Below are positions 1 to 5,836 of a stretch of DNA of 6,127 nt, piece by piece. The stretch covers positions 1 through 6,127 of the forward strand of contig CAJXKX010000137.1 of the NCBI GenBank assembly GCA_913055965.1, given 5' to 3'. Position 1 is the stretch's first letter; every line of letters starts with the position of its first letter. A program made the translations under genes and the position numbers. Origin of the DNA: an uncultured Roseovarius sp. GTDB taxonomy: Bacteria > Pseudomonadota > Alphaproteobacteria > Rhodobacterales > Rhodobacteraceae. A model generated the notes under the pieces. That model did no database searches. It was given only the letters and a program-made list of their open reading frames with translations, and was not told where the DNA came from.

Positions 1-4
1 CGGC

Positions 5-28
5 CCCGCCGCATTGCCATGCGGCGGG
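5..28. terminator. GC-rich hairpin upstream of the TPR gene, possible terminator of the preceding gene
   Basis: A perfect 10-bp inverted repeat is visible: CCCGCCGCAT at 5-14 and ATGCGGCGGG at 19-28, around a 4-nt TGCC loop. No T-run follows on the + strand and no A-run precedes it, so it is not a canonical intrinsic terminator. It lies 20 nt before the annotated ATG of the TPR gene. It may end the transcript of a gene left of the window or stabilise an mRNA end; the sequence does not decide. Confidence 0.4.
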
Positions 29-48
29 CGACACACTAGGTTTCCCGC

Positions 49-1782
49 ATGACCGTCAGCACAAGGGGCCCCATCGTGACATATCGCAGCTTTCTGGCCG
101 CTCTCGCCGTGTTCGTGACGCTGGGGGCCGAGGTGGCGGCGCAGGTGCCGTCTGGGGCCTATCTCGCCGCGCGTCACGCGCGGGCGCAGGGCGATTTCGC
201 CGCGGCCTCGCAGTATTACGCGCAGATCCTCGCGCGCGATCCCGACAATACCGCGGTGCTGGAGAACGCGGCCTTCGCCTACATGGCGCTGGGGCAGGCG
301 GACCGCGCGGCGGCCCTCGCCCGCAAGATGGAAAGCGAGGGGGCGCGGAGCCAGATCGCGCAGATCCCGTTGATCGTCGCCGAGGCGCAGGACGAGGACT
401 GGGCCGCGCTGATCGACCGGGTCGAGGCGGGGCGCGGGGCCGGTGAGCTTGTGGACGGGATGATCGCCGCATGGGCAGAGCTTGGGCGCGGCGACATGTC
501 GGCGGCGCTGGCGCGGATCGACACCATCGCCCAAGAGCGCGGGCTGCGCAGTTTCGCGCTCTATCACAAGGCGCTGGCGCTGGCGACGGTGGGCGATTTC
601 GAGGCCGCGGACCGGGTTTTCTCGGGCGAATCCGATGGCCCGGTTCAGCGTACCCGCTCGGGCGTGGTGGCCTGGGCGCAGGTGCTGAGCCAGCTGGGCG
701 AGACCGCGCGCGCGCTCGACGTGCTCGCCGATACCTTCGGCGCCGATCCCGACCCCGAGATCGCCGGGCTGCGGGCGCGGCTCGAAGCGGGCGAGACGGT
801 GCCCTTCACCGCCGTTGGAGGCGCGCGCGACGGCGTGGCGGAGGTGTTCTTCTCGCTCGCGCGCGCGCTCATGCAGGACGCGAATGACGAGTTCATCCTG
901 ATCTATGCCCGCGCCGCCGAGGCGATCGCGCCCGCGCATGTGCAGGCCACGATCACCGCCGCGGAGATGCTGGCGCGGATGGAACAGTACAAGCTGGCCA
1001 TCGAAACCTTTGCCAGCGTGCCGCGCGACAACCCCGCCTTTCACACCGCCGAGCTGGGCCGCGCCGAAGCGCTGCGCGCCAGCGACAAGCCCGACGCCGC
1101 GGCCGAGGTGCTGGCGCAGCTGGCCGGGCGCTATCCCGAGATCGTCGAAGTGCATGTGGCGGCGGGCGACCTGCATCGCGAGCAGGAGGAATACGAGGCC
1201 GCGATCACCGCCTATGACCGTGCCGTGGCGCTGCTGGAGGCGCGGGACAACCCGCAATGGTTCGTGCATTACGTGCGCGCCATCGCCCATGAGCGGCTCG
1301 ACAACTGGCCCGAGGCCGAGGCCGATTTCCGCCGCGCGCTCGAGCTCAACCCCGATCATCCGCAGGTGCTCAACTATCTGGGCTATACAATGGTCGAAAA
1401 GCGGGTCAATCTCGACGAGGCGCTCGGCATGATCGAGCGGGCGGTCGCGGCGCGGCCGGACAGCGGCTATATCGTGGACAGCCTGGGCTGGGTGCTCTAC
1501 CGGCTGGGCCGCTACGAGGAATCCATCGGCCACATGGAGCGCGCGGCCGAACTGATGCCGACCGACCCGGTGGTCAACGACCACCTTGGCGATGTGCTGT
1601 GGGCGGTCGGGCGCAAGACCGAGGCGCGGTTTCACTGGACGCGGGCGCTGTCGCTGCACGAGACCACGCCCTCGCCCGATTTCGAGCCCGACCGCGCGCG
1701 GCGCAAGCTGGAGGTGGGCCTCGACAAGGTGCTGGCCGAAGAGGGTGCCGAGCCGCTCCGGGTGGTCGATGACGGCGGCTGA
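49..1782 (+). CDS. Exported tetratricopeptide-repeat protein, LbcA-like
   Basis: This is a 577-residue protein with an N-terminal hydrophobic signal segment (about residues 12-31, with a possible AxA-type cleavage at V-A-A before Q32) followed by TPR helical repeats. Clear repeats lie at about 38-66, 68-98, 367-399, 404-437, 439-472, 473-506 and 507-540, with degenerate helical repeats between them. The four C-terminal repeats are the most regular (for example LELNPDHPQ near 431-439). I see no cysteine, so there is no lipobox and the mature protein should be soluble in the periplasm. TPR arrays act as protein-binding scaffolds; the partner is not visible. From memory, the Pseudomonas protein LbcA (partner of protease CtpA) is a TPR lipoprotein of similar size encoded close to ispE, so a similar role is possible but only inferred. 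The gene overlaps ispE by 14 nt. An in-frame GTG at 76 may be the true start. Confidence 0.9.
   Translation: MTVSTRGPIVTYRSFLAALAVFVTLGAEVAAQVPSGAYLAARHARAQGDFAAASQYYAQILARDPDNTAVLENAAFAYMALGQADRAAALARKMESEGARSQIAQIPLIVAEAQDEDWAALIDRVEAGRGAGELVDGMIAAWAELGRGDMSAALARIDTIAQERGLRSFALYHKALALATVGDFEAADRVFSGESDGPVQRTRSGVVAWAQVLSQLGETARALDVLADTFGADPDPEIAGLRARLEAGETVPFTAVGGARDGVAEVFFSLARALMQDANDEFILIYARAAEAIAPAHVQATITAAEMLARMEQYKLAIETFASVPRDNPAFHTAELGRAEALRASDKPDAAAEVLAQLAGRYPEIVEVHVAAGDLHREQEEYEAAITAYDRAVALLEARDNPQWFVHYVRAIAHERLDNWPEAEADFRRALELNPDHPQVLNYLGYTMVEKRVNLDEALGMIERAVAARPDSGYIVDSLGWVLYRLGRYEESIGHMERAAELMPTDPVVNDHLGDVLWAVGRKTEARFHWTRALSLHETTPSPDFEPDRARRKLEVGLDKVLAEEGAEPLRVVDDGG
63..78 (+). 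promoter_or_regulatory. Candidate ribosome binding site and alternative GTG start of the TPR gene
   Basis: AAGGGG at 63-68 lies 7 nt before an in-frame GTG at 76-78, whereas the ATG at 49 has no purine-rich Shine-Dalgarno match before it. Starting at GTG 76 removes nine residues and gives a compact signal peptide beginning MTYRSFLAAL, with one Arg before the hydrophobic core. This makes GTG 76 at least as plausible as ATG 49. Confidence 0.4.
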
Positions 1783-2608
1783 CGCCGCCGTCCAAGAGGC
1801 GGCCCCGGCCAAGATCAACCTTGCGCTGCATGTCACCGGACGGCGGGCGGATGGCTATCACCTGCTCGATTCGCTGGTGGTCTTTGCCGGGGCGGGCGAT
1901 GTCGTGAGGGCGCGTCCCGCGCCGCGCACGCGGCTGCAAGTGACCGGCCCGATGGCGGCGGGCGTGCCCGACGGCGCGGAAAATTCGGTGCTGCGCGCCG
2001 CCGCGCTGATCGGTGTCGAGGCCGATCTTGTCCTTGAAAAGCATCTGCCCGCCGCTGCCGGGATCGGCGGCGGATCGAGCGACGCGGCGGCGGCCCTGCG
2101 CGCGCTGGCGCGGCTTGCCGGTGTCGCGGTGCCTGAGGATGTGCTGTCTCTGGGGGCGGATGTGCCCGTCTGCCTGCTGGCGGGGGCGGCGCGGATGCGC
2201 GGGATCGGCGAGGATGTGGCGGCGGTCGGGGGCGTGCCCGCGCTCGACGCGGTGCTGGTGAACCCGCGCGTGCCCGTGGCCACCCCCGCGGTCTTTGCCC
2301 GGCTGGAGCGGCGCGAGAATGCCGGACTGCCGGAGGTACTGCCGCGCTGGCGCGATGCCGCGGCCTGCGCCCGCTGGCTGGAGACGCAGCGCAACGATCT
2401 GGAAGCCCCGGCGCGGGCGCTCTGCCCCGAGATCGGCGCGGTGCTGGATGCCTTGCGCGCGGGCGGGGGATGCAGGCTGGCGCGGATGTCGGGATCGGGG
2501 GCCACCTGTTTCGGCCTGTGCCCCGACGCGCCCACGGCCCGGGCCGAGGCGGCGCGGATCGCGGGCGAGCGCCCGGATTGGTGGGTGGTGGCCACCCGGC
2601 TTGGATGA
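1769..2608 (+). CDS. ispE: 4-diphosphocytidyl-2-C-methyl-D-erythritol kinase (IspE)
   Basis: IspE phosphorylates the 2-hydroxyl of CDP-methylerythritol with ATP, the fourth step of the cytosolic MEP pathway to IPP and DMAPP. The 279-residue product is a GHMP kinase of usual length (about 280). Visible motifs are APAKINLALHV at 12-22, with the conserved Lys15; the Gly/Ser-rich ATP-binding loop at 94-107 (P-x3-G-I-G-G-G-S-S-D-A-A); LGADVPV with Asp131, equivalent to the catalytic Asp of the family; and the C-terminal SGSGATCF at 241-248. The ATG at 1769 was chosen because it places the AKIN motif at the usual distance from the N terminus. It overlaps the end of the TPR gene by 14 nt, with a weak GGGTGG upstream, which suggests translational coupling. 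It converges on the polyprenyl synthase gene, whose stop is 6 nt away. Confidence 0.96.
   Translation: MTAADAAVQEAAPAKINLALHVTGRRADGYHLLDSLVVFAGAGDVVRARPAPRTRLQVTGPMAAGVPDGAENSVLRAAALIGVEADLVLEKHLPAAAGIGGGSSDAAAALRALARLAGVAVPEDVLSLGADVPVCLLAGAARMRGIGEDVAAVGGVPALDAVLVNPRVPVATPAVFARLERRENAGLPEVLPRWRDAAACARWLETQRNDLEAPARALCPEIGAVLDALRAGGGCRLARMSGSGATCFGLCPDAPTARAEAARIAGERPDWWVVATRLG
2583..2597. repeat. Small hairpin at the 3' end of ispE
   Basis: GGGTGG at 2583-2588 pairs with CCACCC at 2592-2597 around a 3-nt loop, and the inner GGTGGCCACC (2587-2596) is a perfect palindrome. It sits inside the last codons of ispE, just before the convergent gene. No T-tract follows on either strand, so it is at best a weak or factor-dependent transcription end. 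Confidence 0.25.
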
Positions 2609-2614
2609 GGGGGG

Positions 2615-3616
2615 TCAGGTGAGGCGCGCGACCACGTAATCGGCGAGGTGATCCAGCATGCCGCGCACCAGGTGGTCGGGCAGCACGGCGAGCGCCGCGC
2701 GCGCCTCTCCGACCCATCCGATCGCGGCCGCGCGGGTCTCTTCCAGCGCGCCGCGCGCGTGCAGGATGTCGAGCGCTCGGTCGAGGTCCCCGTCCTCCTG
2801 CCGGCCCTTCTCGATGGTGCGCCGCCAGAATGCGCGTTCGTCCTCGTCCGCCTGCGCCATGGCGCGGATCACCGGTAGCGTGACCTTGCGCTCGCGGAAA
2901 TCGTCGCCGACATTCTTGCCGGTGGACTTGGCGTCGCCCTGATAATCGAGCAGGTCATCGACGATCTGGAACGCGATGCCGAGCGCGTCGCCATAATCGT
3001 AGAGCGCGCGGACCTGTGCCTCGGGCGCACCCGCGATCACCCCGCCGACCTGCGTCGCCGCGGAAAACAGCGCTGCCGTCTTTCCCCGCACCACCTGAAG
3101 ATAGAGCGCCTCGGTGGTGGCGAGATCGCGCGCGGTGCTCAGTTGCAGCACCTCGCCCTCGGCGATGGTGGCGGCGGCGTTCGACAGGATGTCGAGCACG
3201 CGCAGCGATTCCGTCTCGACCATCAGTTGAAAGGCGCGGGCAAAGAGGTAATCGCCCACGAGGACGCTCGACTTGTTGTCCCACAAGAGGTTGGCGGTAG
3301 GCCGCCCGCGGCGGCTGGCGCTCTCGTCCACCACGTCGTCGTGCAGCAGCGTGGCGGTGTGGATGAATTCGACGGTGGCGGCGAGGCGCACGTCGTGATC
3401 GCCCGCGTACCCGCAGAGATCGGCCGCGGCGAGCGTCAGCATCGGGCGGAGCCGCTTGCCGCCCGCCTCGACGAGATGGGCGGTGACCTCGGGGATGCGG
3501 GGCGCGTGCCGCGAGGCCATGCGCGCGCGGATCAGCGCGTTGACGTCGTCGAGCTTGGCGGCGAGATGCGCGGCGAGCGCCTCGTGCGGTTTGGTGGCGG
3601 CCTCGTCCAAGCTCAT
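2615..3616 (-). CDS. ispB: Long-chain all-trans polyprenyl diphosphate synthase (octaprenyl/decaprenyl type)
   Basis: The enzyme condenses IPP units onto an allylic diphosphate to make the polyprenyl tail of ubiquinone. The 333-residue protein has all hallmarks of the trans-isoprenyl synthase family: GGKRLRP at 52-58, the first Asp-rich motif DDVVD at 93-97, GKT at 178-180, and the second Asp-rich motif with FQIVDDLLD at 216-224 (Asp220, Asp221, Asp224), followed by Lys-containing loops. The residue five positions before the first Asp motif is Ala88, not a bulky aromatic, which fits a long-chain rather than a farnesyl or geranylgeranyl product. Chain length cannot be read directly; alphaproteobacteria usually make ubiquinone-10, so decaprenyl (DdsA-type) is likely. 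GGGGGA lies just upstream of the start (3625-3620 on the - strand), supporting the ATG at 3616. The gene is convergent with ispE and divergent from the DUF2007 gene. Confidence 0.95.
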   Translation of the reverse strand: MSLDEAATKPHEALAAHLAAKLDDVNALIRARMASRHAPRIPEVTAHLVEAGGKRLRPMLTLAAADLCGYAGDHDVRLAATVEFIHTATLLHDDVVDESASRRGRPTANLLWDNKSSVLVGDYLFARAFQLMVETESLRVLDILSNAAATIAEGEVLQLSTARDLATTEALYLQVVRGKTAALFSAATQVGGVIAGAPEAQVRALYDYGDALGIAFQIVDDLLDYQGDAKSTGKNVGDDFRERKVTLPVIRAMAQADEDERAFWRRTIEKGRQEDGDLDRALDILHARGALEETRAAAIGWVGEARAALAVLPDHLVRGMLDHLADYVVARLT

Positions 3617-3667
3617 TTTCTCCCCCGGCTCTCGACAAACGGTGGTCGGTGTCCTTATCTCGCTGCC
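3617..3667. promoter_or_regulatory. 51-nt divergent intergenic region with overlapping promoters
   Basis: Both the polyprenyl synthase (-) and the DUF2007 gene (+) must be read from within or near these 51 nt. On the + strand TCGACA at 3632-3637 matches the -35 consensus at five of six positions, with only weak -10 candidates around 3655-3661. On the - strand GATAAG (3659-3654) is a partial -10 match without a good -35. The two -10 regions would overlap, so mutual interference is plausible. All elements are weak matches. Confidence 0.35.
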
Positions 3668-3883
3668 ATGAAACAGCTATACCGCACCACCGACATGGCA
3701 AGCATGGCGTTTGCCAAGGCGCTGCTTCAGGGCGAGGATATAGACTGCTTTGAAATGGACGTAAACATGAGCGTTCTCGAAGGGTCTATCGGGATATTCC
3801 CGCGGCGTCTGCTGGTGCGCGAGGCGGATTTCGCCGCAGCGCGGCGGGCGCTTCTGGACAACGGGTTCTCGCTTGAGGACTGA
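3668..3883 (+). CDS. DUF2007 family small protein (putative signal-transducing protein)
   Basis: This 71-residue protein has the DUF2007 layout: an N-terminal strand MKQLYRTTDM, a helix MAFAKALLQGEDIDCF, a central segment with a Gly (LEGSIGIFPRRLLV), and a C-terminal Asp/Ala-rich helix ending NGFSLED. The family is named for a supposed signalling role, but its biochemical function is not established. There is no signal peptide or membrane segment, so it should be cytosolic. The ATG at 3668 matches the usual family N terminus; no Shine-Dalgarno sequence precedes it and the gene may be leaderless. It uses codons that are rare in this window (CTA at 3677, ATA at 3740 and 3794, GTA at 3761). Its last 11 nt overlap the methyltransferase gene, so the two are probably co-expressed. 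Confidence 0.87.
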   Translation: MKQLYRTTDMASMAFAKALLQGEDIDCFEMDVNMSVLEGSIGIFPRRLLVREADFAAARRALLDNGFSLED

Positions 3884-4637
3884 GCCGTTCGGCGAGGACG
3901 CCCTGAGCCTCGATGCCTTTCTCGGCGGGCGGCTGCAGATCGCGCAGCCGCACTCGGGCTATCGCGCGGGAATCGACCCGGTGCTGCTTGCCGCCGCGGT
4001 GCCCGCGCGGGCGGGCGAGACGCTGCTCGACCTGGGCTGCGGGGCGGGGGTGGCCGCGCTCTGTGCCGGGGCGCGGGTGCCGGGGCTGCGGCTGGCGGGG
4101 CTCGAGATGCAGCCCGCCTATGCGGCGCTGGCGCGCGCCAACGCGGCACGCAACGGGATCGCGATGGAGGTGGTGACGGGCGACGCGGGCAAGATGCCCG
4201 AGGCGCTGCGGCAGCGGCAATTCGACCACGTGATCGCCAACCCGCCCTGGTTCGACCGGGATGCGGGCACGCGCGCCGCCGATGCCGGGCGCGAGCGGGC
4301 GCTGGGCGAGGCGCTGCCGCTGGGCGACTGGGTGGCGGCGGCGCTGCGCCGGTGCCGCCCCGGCGGGCATGTCTGCGTGATCCACCGTGCCGAGCGGCTG
4401 GCGGACCTGCTGGCGGCGATGCGCGGTTCGGTCGAGGTGCTGCCGCTGATTCCCCGGCGCGGGCGGGCGGCGCGGCTGGTGCTGGTGCGCGCGCGCAAGG
4501 GCGGGCGCGCGGCGCTGCGGCTCTGCGATGGCTGGCTGCTGCACGAGGGGGCGCTCCACGAGGCCGACCGCGAAAATCTCACGCCATCAACGGCCTCGGT
4601 GCTGCGCGGTGCCGCGCCGCTGACGTTTCATCGCTGA
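3873..4637 (+). CDS. TrmN6/COG4123-type SAM-dependent N6-adenine methyltransferase
   Basis: The 254-residue protein is a class I SAM-dependent methyltransferase. Motif I is LLDLGCGAGVAALCAG at 51-66, the acidic ribose-binding end of strand 2 is E78, GD at 103-104 is the adenine-contact region, and the catalytic NPPWF is at 123-127. NPP[FYW] marks enzymes that methylate amino nitrogens of adenine. The N-terminal segment FLGGRLQIAQPHSGYRAGIDPVLLAAA (16-42) resembles proteins annotated as tRNA1(Val) A37 N6-methyltransferase, so a tRNA substrate is likely, though it cannot be shown here. The best start is TTG at 3873, overlapping DUF2007 by 11 nt with only a weak ACGGG upstream; a later start would remove the conserved N terminus. 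Translation probably depends on the upstream gene. Confidence 0.88.
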   Translation: MRTEPFGEDALSLDAFLGGRLQIAQPHSGYRAGIDPVLLAAAVPARAGETLLDLGCGAGVAALCAGARVPGLRLAGLEMQPAYAALARANAARNGIAMEVVTGDAGKMPEALRQRQFDHVIANPPWFDRDAGTRAADAGRERALGEALPLGDWVAAALRRCRPGGHVCVIHRAERLADLLAAMRGSVEVLPLIPRRGRAARLVLVRARKGGRAALRLCDGWLLHEGALHEADRENLTPSTASVLRGAAPLTFHR

Positions 4638-4657
4638 TTTGCCGAAAAAGCCGTCGG

Positions 4658-4679
4658 AAAAAAACCGCGCATCTCGCGG
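4658..4679 (-). terminator. Candidate intrinsic terminator in - strand orientation
   Basis: CCGCG at 4665-4669 and CGCGG at 4675-4679 form a 5-bp GC stem around a CATCT loop, preceded on the + strand by seven A (4658-4664). Read on the - strand this is a stem followed by seven T, the intrinsic terminator format. The stem is short. No - strand gene ends here; the nearest upstream - strand gene is phbB, which ends at 4975. The rest of the 4638-4757 spacer holds the promoter described next and no further gene. Confidence 0.4.
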
Positions 4680-4686
4680 GCGCAGC

Positions 4687-4715
4687 GTGACAGAATTGTA
4701 AAACTGTGCTGCAAT
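4687..4715 (+). promoter_or_regulatory. Sigma-70-like promoter candidate for the DUF465 gene
   Basis: GTGACA at 4687-4692 (five of six matches to TTGACA) is separated by exactly 17 nt from TGCAAT at 4710-4715 (four of six matches to TATAAT). A start near 4722 would give a leader of about 36 nt holding the strong AGGAG site at 4746-4750. A loose inverted repeat, GAATTG (4693-4698) and CAATTC (4712-4717), sits in the spacer and over the -10. Confidence 0.55.
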
Positions 4716-4757
4716 TCCCATGTCCTTTGGACACCCATTTCACTGAGGAGACAGCCA

Positions 4758-4928
4758 ATGAGCTTGAGTTCGCACATCGAGGAACTGAAGAAGAAACATC
4801 ACGTGCTCTCGGAAAAGGTGGAAGAAGCGCAGCGCGCCCCTGGCGTGAGCTCGCTTGAACTCGCGGACCTCAAGAAACAGAAGCTGAAAATCAAGGAAGA
4901 GATCGAGCGTCTGACGGTGAACGCCTGA
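4758..4928 (+). CDS. DUF465/YdcH-like small coiled-coil protein
   Basis: A 56-residue open frame begins with ATG at 4758, 7 nt after a strong AGGAG (4746-4750), and ends with TGA at 4926-4928. The protein starts MSLSSHIEELKKKHHVLSEK, has a short break at APGVSS (27-32), and continues with a second Lys/Glu-rich helix LADLKKQKLKIKEEIERL. Two charged helices joined by a turn are typical of the DUF465 (YdcH/SlyX-like) family, whose members often have the HxxLxxxI pattern. The function is unknown and no signal peptide or membrane segment is seen. It stands alone between its own promoter candidate and a hairpin terminator, so it is probably a monocistronic unit. It is convergent with phbB. Confidence 0.88.
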   Translation: MSLSSHIEELKKKHHVLSEKVEEAQRAPGVSSLELADLKKQKLKIKEEIERLTVNA

Positions 4929-4933
4929 CGCGC

Positions 4934-4967
4934 GCCGGGGCCGGGCGGATGCCCCGGCCCCGGCTTT
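4934..4967 (+). terminator. GC-rich intrinsic terminator between convergent DUF465 gene and phbB
   Basis: GCCGGGGCCGGG at 4934-4945 pairs perfectly with CCCGGCCCCGGC at 4953-4964 (12 bp, 7-nt loop), followed by TTT at 4965-4967. It starts 5 nt after the DUF465 stop. The T-run exists only in the + direction and is short. The very strong stem could still slow polymerase coming from phbB. Confidence 0.75.
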
Positions 4968-4974
4968 CGCGGGA

Positions 4975-5697
4975 TCAGGAAAAGAACTGACCGCCATTGG
5001 CGGAGATGGTCGAGCCGTTGATGAAGCTCGCATCGTCGGAGACGAGGAAGCCCACGCAGCGCGCGATCTCCTCGGGCTCGCCGAGACGGCCCGCCGGGAT
5101 CATGCCGATGATCGCCTCGCGCACCTTTTCCGGCACCGCCATGACCATTTCGGTGGCGATGTAGCCGGGGCAGACCGCGTTGACGGTGATGCCCTTGGCC
5201 GCGCCCTCCTGGGCGAGGCTGCGCACGATGCCGAGATCGCCGGCCTTTGTCGCGGCATAGTTGGCCTGGGCGAACTGCCCCTTCTGGCCGTTGACCGAGG
5301 AGATCACCACCACCCGGCCGAAGCCGCGCTCGCGCATCCCCGGCCATACCGGGTGGATGGTGTTGAACACGCCGGTGAGGTTGGTGTCGATCACCTCTTT
5401 CCACTGCTGCGGCGACATCTTGTGGAAGGGCGCGTCGCGGGTGATGCCCGCGTTGGCCACCACGATGTCGATGGGGCCGAGATCGGCCTCGACCCGTTCG
5501 ATCCCGGATTTCGACTCGTCGTAATCGGCCACGTTCCACTTGTAGGTCTTGATGCCGGTTTCCTCGGTGAATTTCGCGGCGGCCTCATCGTTGCCGGCAT
5601 AGGTGGCGGCGACGGTATAGCCCGCCTCCCTGAGCGCCTTGGAAATGGCGGCGCCGATTCCGCGCGATCCCCCGGTGACGAGTGCAGTTCTGGCCAT
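4975..5697 (-). CDS. phbB: Acetoacetyl-CoA reductase (NADPH-dependent), PHB synthesis
   Basis: PhbB reduces acetoacetyl-CoA to (R)-3-hydroxybutyryl-CoA, the monomer for PHB synthase. The 240-residue protein is a classical short-chain dehydrogenase: the cofactor loop TGGSRGIG at 8-15, NAG at 82-84, Asn106, and the catalytic Ser134, Tyr147 and Lys151 in the usual S-x12-Y-x3-K spacing. The PG motif follows at 177-178. Arg12 in the Gly-rich loop fits NADPH preference. Length and sequence match acetoacetyl-CoA reductases (about 240-246) rather than FabG, but the two families are close; the phbA neighbour supports PhbB. The start at 5697 is set by GGAGGA upstream and by the N terminus MARTALVTGG; an upstream in-frame ATG at 5760 would run through the promoter and operator region and is rejected. 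It is separated from phbA by 174 nt that include a terminator. Confidence 0.96.
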   Translation of the reverse strand: MARTALVTGGSRGIGAAISKALREAGYTVAATYAGNDEAAAKFTEETGIKTYKWNVADYDESKSGIERVEADLGPIDIVVANAGITRDAPFHKMSPQQWKEVIDTNLTGVFNTIHPVWPGMRERGFGRVVVISSVNGQKGQFAQANYAATKAGDLGIVRSLAQEGAAKGITVNAVCPGYIATEMVMAVPEKVREAIIGMIPAGRLGEPEEIARCVGFLVSDDASFINGSTISANGGQFFS

Positions 5698-5701
5698 GAT
5701 G

Positions 5702-5707
5702 TCCTCC
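5702..5707 (-). promoter_or_regulatory. Strong ribosome binding site of phbB
   Basis: Read on the - strand, GGAGGA ends 4 nt before the ATG at 5697. It is a near-perfect Shine-Dalgarno match and decides this start over the upstream in-frame ATG at 5760. Confidence 0.8.
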
Positions 5708-5730
5708 GATATGGCTTGGTTCGTAACTTG

Positions 5731-5760
5731 ATTATCGGCTTGACCCGATAAGCGCAACAA
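5731..5760 (-). promoter_or_regulatory. Candidate phbB promoter
   Basis: On the - strand TTGTTG (5760-5755) and GATAAT (5736-5731, five of six matches to TATAAT) are separated by 18 nt. The -35 element matches only at its TTG. Transcription would start near 5724 and leave a leader of about 27 nt with the GGAGGA site. Each element lies in or overlaps one of two inverted repeats, which suggests repression by promoter occlusion. Confidence 0.5.
5732..5751. promoter_or_regulatory. Inverted repeat TTATCGG-N6-CCGATAA, candidate operator
   Basis: Perfect 7-bp arms at 5732-5738 and 5745-5751 flank a 6-nt centre (CTTGAC), a layout common for dimeric helix-turn-helix regulators. It covers most of the phbB -10 element and ends exactly where the next palindrome begins. 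The cognate regulator is unknown. Confidence 0.5.
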
Positions 5761-5768
5761 TGTTGCGC
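5752..5768. promoter_or_regulatory. Perfect palindrome GCGCAACA-N-TGTTGCGC, candidate operator
   Basis: Eight-bp arms at 5752-5759 and 5761-5768 surround one central base. It covers the phbB -35 region. TGC/GCA-containing dyads are known for PhaR, the repressor of PHB granule genes, so PhaR is one candidate binder; this is inference, and the match to published sites was not tested. Confidence 0.5.
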
Positions 5769-5809
5769 GGTAAATTCTCCGCGACGCGGCTATCCCCGGG
5801 GCGGGCCGG

Positions 5810-5836
5810 AAAAAAGGGCGCCGTGTGCGGGCGCCC
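5810..5836 (-). terminator. Intrinsic terminator of phbA
   Basis: On the - strand GGGCGCC (5836-5830) and GGCGCCC (5822-5816) form a 7-bp GC stem with a 7-nt loop, followed by six T (5815-5810). It begins 35 nt after the phbA stop. It should end most phbA transcripts before phbB. Confidence 0.8.

Noticed and set aside
1833..2717. Long - strand open frames opposite ispE
   Set aside because: Arg/Pro/Ala-rich low-complexity translations typical of the reverse strand of a high-GC gene; no motif.
3143..3883. Long + strand open frame running through the polyprenyl synthase into DUF2007
   Set aside because: The upstream part is antisense to a gene with complete catalytic motifs; only the part from ATG 3668 matches a protein family.
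4643..4657. CCGA/TCGG mini-hairpin after the methyltransferase as its terminator
   Set aside because: Only a 4-bp stem and no T-run on the + strand.
4740..5033. - strand open frame antisense to the DUF465 gene
   Set aside because: No ribosome site or family resemblance; the + strand frame has promoter, ribosome site and family match.
4799..5539. - strand open frame in another frame across phbB and the DUF465 gene
   Set aside because: It overlaps phbB, which has a full short-chain dehydrogenase motif set; the translation is rich in Arg, Gly and His with no recognisable domain.
5698..5760. N-terminal extension of phbB to an ATG at 5760
   Set aside because: It would add 21 non-conserved residues through the promoter and palindromes; GGAGGA sits directly before the ATG at 5697.
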